The notes beneath the pieces were generated by a model, which searched no databases, was not told the DNA's origin, and was given only the letters and a program-made list of their open reading frames with translations. The translations under genes were made by a program, and so were the position numbers. Source: Ereboglobus sp. (GTDB lineage: Bacteria; Verrucomicrobiota; Verrucomicrobiia; Opitutales; Opitutaceae). From it: a stretch of DNA of 64,000 nt. The stretch's first letter is position 1; each line of letters starts with the position of its first letter. Positions 59,966-64,000 of this stretch are shown one piece after another. Location: NCBI GenBank assembly GCA_029974595.1, contig JARKRC010000027.1, forward strand, positions 124,001 to 188,000, given 5' to 3'.

Positions 59966-61936
59966 TCATGTCTCCGCTCGCGCTCGGGCGTCGGCTTCGA
60001 TGAGGGTTTTTATGCGGTCGAGCTCGGCTTTTACGGCGGTTTTGGTTGCGGCGAGGTTTAACTTTTTGCCTTTTGCGGGCTTTCCGGCATTTGCGAAGAG
60101 GTAGAATTTTATCTTCGGCTCGGTGCCGCTGCCGCGCGCGGCGAAGGTGAAGCCGTTCGCCAGCGTCACGAAATAGAGGTCTTGCGCGGGGATGCGCTCG
60201 CCGTCGACGTCGAGGATTTTGGCGCGTCCGAAATCCTGGAACTTCTTCACCGCGATGTCGCCGAATTTTTTCGGAGGGCTGTTGCGGTAGGTTTCGAGGA
60301 TGCGCTTGATTTTCACCGCGCCGCTCGCGCCTTCGTAATAAATGTTGATTACGCCCTCGGTGTAGTAGCCGTGCTTGCGGTAGATTTCATCGAGGTATTC
60401 GGGCACGGTGAGCTTGCGCGTTTTCACGTAGGCGCAGAGTTCGGCGAACATGAGGCAGGCGGTGTTGCCGTCCTTGTCGCGCATGTCGTCGTTGCCGAGG
60501 TAGCCGTAGCTTTCCTCGTTTCCGAAGACGTAATAGGTGCTGTATTTCTGGAGCAGCTTCGCGCGGGTGGCGCGCGGCGTGCGGTCATAGTCGAGCGCGA
60601 TGCCTTCCTTCGCGAGGAGGCGCGCCTTGAGCTGCTCTTCGTAGCCGCGAAGTTTGGCGGCGATCCATTTGAAGCCGGTCAGGGTGTTGATGACTTTCAC
60701 GCCGTGGGCGTGTCCAATGGCGTCCTGGAGCGGCGTGGTGACGAAGGTTTTTATGAGGGCGATGTTTTTGCCGCCTTTTTTCGGGATGATGCCGAGCTGC
60801 TTGAGTTTCGCGATGCGGTAGTCGGCAAAGAGGACGCCGACCTGGTTGCCGGTGAGCAGTTCCATCTTGCCTGCCTTGTTGCGCACGGCGACGCCCATGC
60901 GGTCGCAATCGGGGTCGGTGGCGAGGACGACGTCGAGTTTGTTTTTCTCGGCGAGCGCGACGGCGATGGAAAGCGCCTCGGCGTTTTCGGGGTTGGGCGA
61001 TTTGACAGTGGGGAATCGGGGATCCTCGGCGGCTTGCTGGGGCACGTGGGTGACAAGTGCGCCGGCAGCCTTGAGGAGGGGAATCGAGGTGATGGCACCG
61101 GTGCCATGGATGTTGGTGAAGGCGATTTTGAGTTTCGCTTTTTTGAAGACGGTTTTGTCGATGACGGATTGCGCGGCGACGGTTTCGTAGGCGGTGTCGG
61201 CAGTGCGGGAGAGGGTGATGACTCGGGAAAGGTCTTTGTCGAGATAGACGCCGAGTTCGGAGAGGGGAACGGCGTTGACTTGCGCGACGATGCCCTTGTC
61301 GTGCGGGGCGATGACTTGCGCGCCGTCCTCGAAGTAGGCCTTGAAACCGTTGTCGTGCGGAGGGTTGTGGCTGGCGGTGATGACGGCGCCCGCGTGGGCT
61401 TTCAGGTAGCGGACGCTGAACGAGAGTTGCGGCGTGGAGCGCGGTCCGTCGAAAATGCAGGCGGTGCCGCCGAGGCGGGTCCATGTGCTGGCGGCGAGTT
61501 CGCAGAAATGGCGCGAGAAGTGGCGGACGTCGTGCGCGATAACGAGCTTGGGCGAGTCGGCGCGGTGGACGCTGGCGAGATAACCGGCGGTGTAGCGGTA
61601 GAGGCCGATGACGGCGCGGATGAGCGTGAAATCATTGAGGACGTTGCTGCCGATGGCGGCGTGCTCGGGCGTGCCGAGCGGGGAAAGCATGCCGGTCTCG
61701 GCGGCGGCGGGAACGGCGCCGATGGTGCGTCCGCGCATGCCGCCGGTGCCAAATTCGAGGTAGCGATAAAAGCGATCGTTGAGCTCGGGCCAGGCTTCTT
61801 TTTCGACGAGCTCATCAATGCTGGCGACGGCCCATGTGGGGAGCGAGGCGGCGAGCCAGTCGGCGAGATTTTTGGCAGTCGAGGGAAGGATGTGGCCGGC
61901 TTTTTCGGCGGCTTGGATTTTTTCGAGAGTGCTCAT
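59966..61936 (-). CDS. Phosphohexomutase (phosphoglucomutase-type)
   Basis: A 656-residue alpha-D-phosphohexomutase. The catalytic Ser loop is VITASHNPPHDNGFKAYFED near residue 195, the metal loop is ATDPDCDRMGVAV near residue 340, the sugar-specificity loop is GNEESYGYLGND, and the phosphate-binding loop near the end is ARGSGTEPKIKFY. This pattern fits the long PgcA-like branch. It interconverts glucose-1-phosphate and glucose-6-phosphate, or related sugars. Downstream pathway fit: the UAP1-like gene upstream (62144) uses a hexose- or hexosamine-1-phosphate. The N-terminus begins STLEKIQAAEKAG. Confidence 0.9.
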   Translation of the reverse strand: MSTLEKIQAAEKAGHILPSTAKNLADWLAASLPTWAVASIDELVEKEAWPELNDRFYRYLEFGTGGMRGRTIGAVPAAAETGMLSPLGTPEHAAIGSNVLNDFTLIRAVIGLYRYTAGYLASVHRADSPKLVIAHDVRHFSRHFCELAASTWTRLGGTACIFDGPRSTPQLSFSVRYLKAHAGAVITASHNPPHDNGFKAYFEDGAQVIAPHDKGIVAQVNAVPLSELGVYLDKDLSRVITLSRTADTAYETVAAQSVIDKTVFKKAKLKIAFTNIHGTGAITSIPLLKAAGALVTHVPQQAAEDPRFPTVKSPNPENAEALSIAVALAEKNKLDVVLATDPDCDRMGVAVRNKAGKMELLTGNQVGVLFADYRIAKLKQLGIIPKKGGKNIALIKTFVTTPLQDAIGHAHGVKVINTLTGFKWIAAKLRGYEEQLKARLLAKEGIALDYDRTPRATRAKLLQKYSTYYVFGNEESYGYLGNDDMRDKDGNTACLMFAELCAYVKTRKLTVPEYLDEIYRKHGYYTEGVINIYYEGASGAVKIKRILETYRNSPPKKFGDIAVKKFQDFGRAKILDVDGERIPAQDLYFVTLANGFTFAARGSGTEPKIKFYLFANAGKPAKGKKLNLAATKTAVKAELDRIKTLIEADARARAET

Positions 61937-61962
61937 GTCGATGCGGAAGATTACGGAAATTG

Positions 61963-62133
61963 CACAGAGGGCACGGAGGAGGCGCAGAGGCCGGAAAGCC
62001 CGTCCGGTTGATTTGATGATTTTATGCGAAAGTTCGGTTTTGAAATTAAAAGAATGAAAGCGGCGTTTTGCGTGAAGGTGCGCGCAATCTTGATGGCCTC
62101 CCCAAACTCTGCGCTTTCTCTGTGCTCTCTGTG
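61963..62133. repeat. Inverted array between the mutase and pyrophosphorylase genes
   Basis: The 27-nt arms cacagagg.. (61963-61989) and ..ctctctgtg (62107-62133) align with four mismatches, all G/A, so all remain G-U pairs in RNA on one strand. The words recur at about 9-nt spacing (cacagag, gcacgga, gcgcaga). It is the same architecture as the heptad arrays but with a different period. Confidence 0.75.
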
Positions 62134-62143
62134 TGATCGGCTT

Positions 62144-63571
62144 TTATTCGAGATAAAGGCCGTCGGCGACGGCGGGCTTGGTGGGAAGGCGGTTCCATGA
62201 TTCGGCGAAGGTGTCCTCGTCGTATCCAAAAAGTGGCGACACCTCGACGGTGATTTTCGGGAGGCCGGTGGCGTCGGTTTCGACCGGGGCCTTGTTCGCA
62301 TTGAGCCAGCGGGCGAACTGGCGGAGCTGGTCTTCGCAGCAGGTTTTCGGCGAGTCGAGGCCGGCGGCGTTTTTCACGGGGGAAAAATCGTTGGCGCGGA
62401 GGGTTTCGATGATGACGGGATTTTTTGCGTGCGGGACGGCGTCGAAGACGAACATCTCGAATTTCACGCCGTTGGGTTTTTCGGGTTTCACGGGGTTGCC
62501 CGCGGCGTCGATCGTGGGGATTTTTTTGTCGGCGCGGTGGAACGGAAGCTCGACGTCGCCGCCGCCGGCGGCCATGCGGCGGATGAACTTTGTATCCAAA
62601 ATGTGGATTGCGATGCTGCCCGCGATGAAACGGAGCCTGCCCGTGGCCGGGTCGGTTTCTTTTTGCAGGGCCATCGGGAGATCGGAGTATTCGACGACGA
62701 CGAGGCGGTTGTTCTGTATGCAGAAGTGCCCAATTTTTTCCTCGGCATAGGCTTTCGGGATCATTTTGGAGGACATCTCGGAGCGGCGCAGGAGATGCCA
62801 GCCGATGAACGCGGGGTCGATGACGCGGATGAGGGGATTGTCCACCTGAAAATAACTGAGCGTGTCGATGCCCTCGCGCTCCATGATGTCGAGCGCGCCG
62901 GAGCGCTGGAGCGCGCGGAGCGAGCCGCCATGTCCGTCGGGGGACATGGCGATGGAGGATTTGGTTTCGAGGAGGATTTTGCCGTTCGGGTCAACGGCAG
63001 GCATGCGGCCCTGCCGGAAGAGGTGGACGCGCGAAGGCGAAAGGCCGAACCAATCGTGCTGCTTGAAAAAGGCCTCCGTGGCGGCGTGGTTCACATGGCT
63101 GGTCATGATGAACCAGTGGATGGGTTTTCCGTAGTGAAGACCGGCGGCCCGGATTTTTTCGGCGAAGACTTGAAAGAGGGTTTTCTTTTTGAGCGGCGTG
63201 ACGGGATAGGTGCCCTTGGGTCCATCGTAGCCGAGGCGCGTGCCCTGCCCTCCCGCGACGACAAAAGCGGCGACGCGACCGGCGCGAAGGGCGTCCTCGC
63301 CTGCGGTTTTCGCGGCGGCCCAGGCGGCGGCATCCCCGCCGTTTTCGGGAAGCGGCTCGTAGGGGGCGGGCGTGAGGCCGTCGAAGTTGAGCGCTGCGGA
63401 GGCGTTGCCCGCGACGAGCGTGCGGTGGAGACGCGCGGTTTCATCGAGGTCAATTTCGGCGGCGTCGGCGAGGAGGTGTTCGCGGGCCGCGGTGTCGAGT
63501 TCGTCGTAAAAAGCAAAGACGTGTCCTTGCCCGGCGCGTTTGAAAGCTTCGATAATGTCAGTGGTGGCCAT
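62144..63571 (-). CDS. UAP1-type UDP-N-acetylhexosamine pyrophosphorylase
   Basis: A 475-residue protein of the eukaryotic-like UDPGP family. The nucleotide loop is AAFVVAGGQGTRLGYDGPKG near residue 95, matching the LAGGQGTRL..PKG signature, followed by FIMTSHVNHAATEAFFKQHD, the sugar-contacting YFQVDNPLIRVIDPAF and MIPKAYAEEKIGHFC. The C-terminal part is standard and ends WNRLPTKPAVADGLYLE. It makes UDP-GlcNAc (or UDP-Glc/GalNAc) from UTP and the sugar-1-phosphate. Proteins of this type occur in eukaryotes and some bacteria in place of GlmU. It sits directly before the phosphohexomutase gene on the same strand. Confidence 0.88.
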   Translation of the reverse strand: MATTDIIEAFKRAGQGHVFAFYDELDTAAREHLLADAAEIDLDETARLHRTLVAGNASAALNFDGLTPAPYEPLPENGGDAAAWAAAKTAGEDALRAGRVAAFVVAGGQGTRLGYDGPKGTYPVTPLKKKTLFQVFAEKIRAAGLHYGKPIHWFIMTSHVNHAATEAFFKQHDWFGLSPSRVHLFRQGRMPAVDPNGKILLETKSSIAMSPDGHGGSLRALQRSGALDIMEREGIDTLSYFQVDNPLIRVIDPAFIGWHLLRRSEMSSKMIPKAYAEEKIGHFCIQNNRLVVVEYSDLPMALQKETDPATGRLRFIAGSIAIHILDTKFIRRMAAGGGDVELPFHRADKKIPTIDAAGNPVKPEKPNGVKFEMFVFDAVPHAKNPVIIETLRANDFSPVKNAAGLDSPKTCCEDQLRQFARWLNANKAPVETDATGLPKITVEVSPLFGYDEDTFAESWNRLPTKPAVADGLYLE

Positions 63572-63658
63572 GTCGCAGTAATCGGATCGAGTGGTGGCTT
63601 GCGTGAAGGTGTATTGAAAAAAACGCAGGGCCGCGCACGCAATGCTTATGTGCGGCTG

Positions 63659-64000
63659 TCAGCGTCGGGGGCGCTGCTGCTGTTGCTGCGGAGGCGGCGT
63701 CGGGATGTTTTCGGCGGGAAGCGGGGGAAAAAGGGGATCGGTCGTCGCGGGAACCTCGAAATTGTAGATCAACTCGCCCGGTTTTGCGTAACCAAGACGG
63801 CGGCGAATGATCATCTCGACAAATTCGGGATCGGTGCGGAGGCGTTCGAGGATGCGCTGGCTTTCGATGAGTTTTTCGTTCGTCTCGGAATAGCGCAGGG
63901 CGAGTTGCTCGCTGTTTCGGACGAGCTCCTTGTTTTCGCGGCGCAGCTCGGAATACTGCCACATGAAGTAGCCCGCAAGGACGAGCATTACCGCCGTTGC
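63659..64000 (-). CDS. Septum-formation-initiator family (FtsB/DivIC-like) protein, 5' end beyond the window
   Basis: At least 109 residues. Its hydrophobic N-terminal segment MLVLAGYFMWQ reaches to the window edge, where the frame stays open, so the true start lies outside. A leucine-zipper-like coiled coil follows (YSELRRENKELVRNSEQLAL, RYSETNEKLIESQRILERL), then the FtsB/DivIC-type motif DPEFVEMIIRRRLGYAKPGE. The C-terminus is Pro/Gln-rich (PPPQQQQQRPRR). Family members stabilise the division septum with FtsL and FtsQ. Assignment is from the coiled coil plus the 'R..LGya.pGE' motif. Confidence 0.78.
   Translation of the reverse strand, partial: ATAVMLVLAGYFMWQYSELRRENKELVRNSEQLALRYSETNEKLIESQRILERLRTDPEFVEMIIRRRLGYAKPGELIYNFEVPATTDPLFPPLPAENIPTPPPQQQQQRPRR

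Overview
The window looks like chromosome from a high-GC, Gram-negative Verrucomicrobiota bacterium, most plausibly Opitutaceae. This is inferred from gene content, not from a database search. The supporting content is four TonB-dependent receptors, a twin-arginine-signal Gfo/Idh/MocA oxidoreductase, GH20 hexosaminidases with a LacI regulator, a YdbH-YnbE-YdbL cell-envelope operon, a eukaryotic-like UAP1-type pyrophosphorylase and a fungal-like cystathionine gamma-synthase. I saw no rRNA, tRNA, CRISPR array or intact insertion sequence.

Layout. 1-3.2 kb: a partial secreted protein, a possible recombinase remnant, a REP-like palindrome, an ABC ATPase and a CPA2-type antiporter. 3.3-10.7 kb: iron uptake (siderophore receptor plus PepSY membrane protein), the ydbH-ynbE-ydbL operon with a terminator, and a second receptor. 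10.9-25.7 kb: an amino-sugar region. It holds a PIG-L deacetylase, a ROK kinase and, on the minus strand, GH20, LacI, a 1210-residue TonB receptor, GH20 and a short truncated gene. This block is bracketed by two diverged copies of a lipoprotein plus methyltransferase-like gene pair. 25.9-36.7 kb: an orphan secreted protein, mpl, MarC, pdxH, a tandem YbjN-like pair, the Gfo/Idh/MocA protein, a TonB receptor with a CSNC motif, and two AT-rich small membrane proteins. 36.9-44.8 kb: a broken NfeD-like copy, an M16 protease, the intact NfeD-like gene, a flotillin gene interrupted by one TAA, pyrH and frr. 45-52.9 kb: a glycosyltransferase, a thioesterase, tlyA, a lipoprotein, argB-argD, exonuclease III and the gamma-synthase-like enzyme. 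52.9-64 kb: a Gld-like ABC system with a DUF4340 protein, a DUF4143 ATPase, a phosphohexomutase, the UAP1-like enzyme and an FtsB/DivIC-like protein.

Two themes run through the window. First, duplication followed by decay: the lipoprotein/methyltransferase pair, the NfeD-like gene and a small piece of the Gfo/Idh/MocA gene each occur again as damaged or partial copies. Several genes differ from an intact relative by a single stop or frameshift.

Second, at least seven non-coding gaps hold inverted arrays built from short iterated words, usually with a 7-nt period. The words differ at every site (ATTACGA/TTTACGA, CTCGCTA, AGTGTGA, GGATTTG/GAATTTG, GAATGGG and others), while period and inverted architecture are shared. 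I consider these arrays the most unusual feature of the window.
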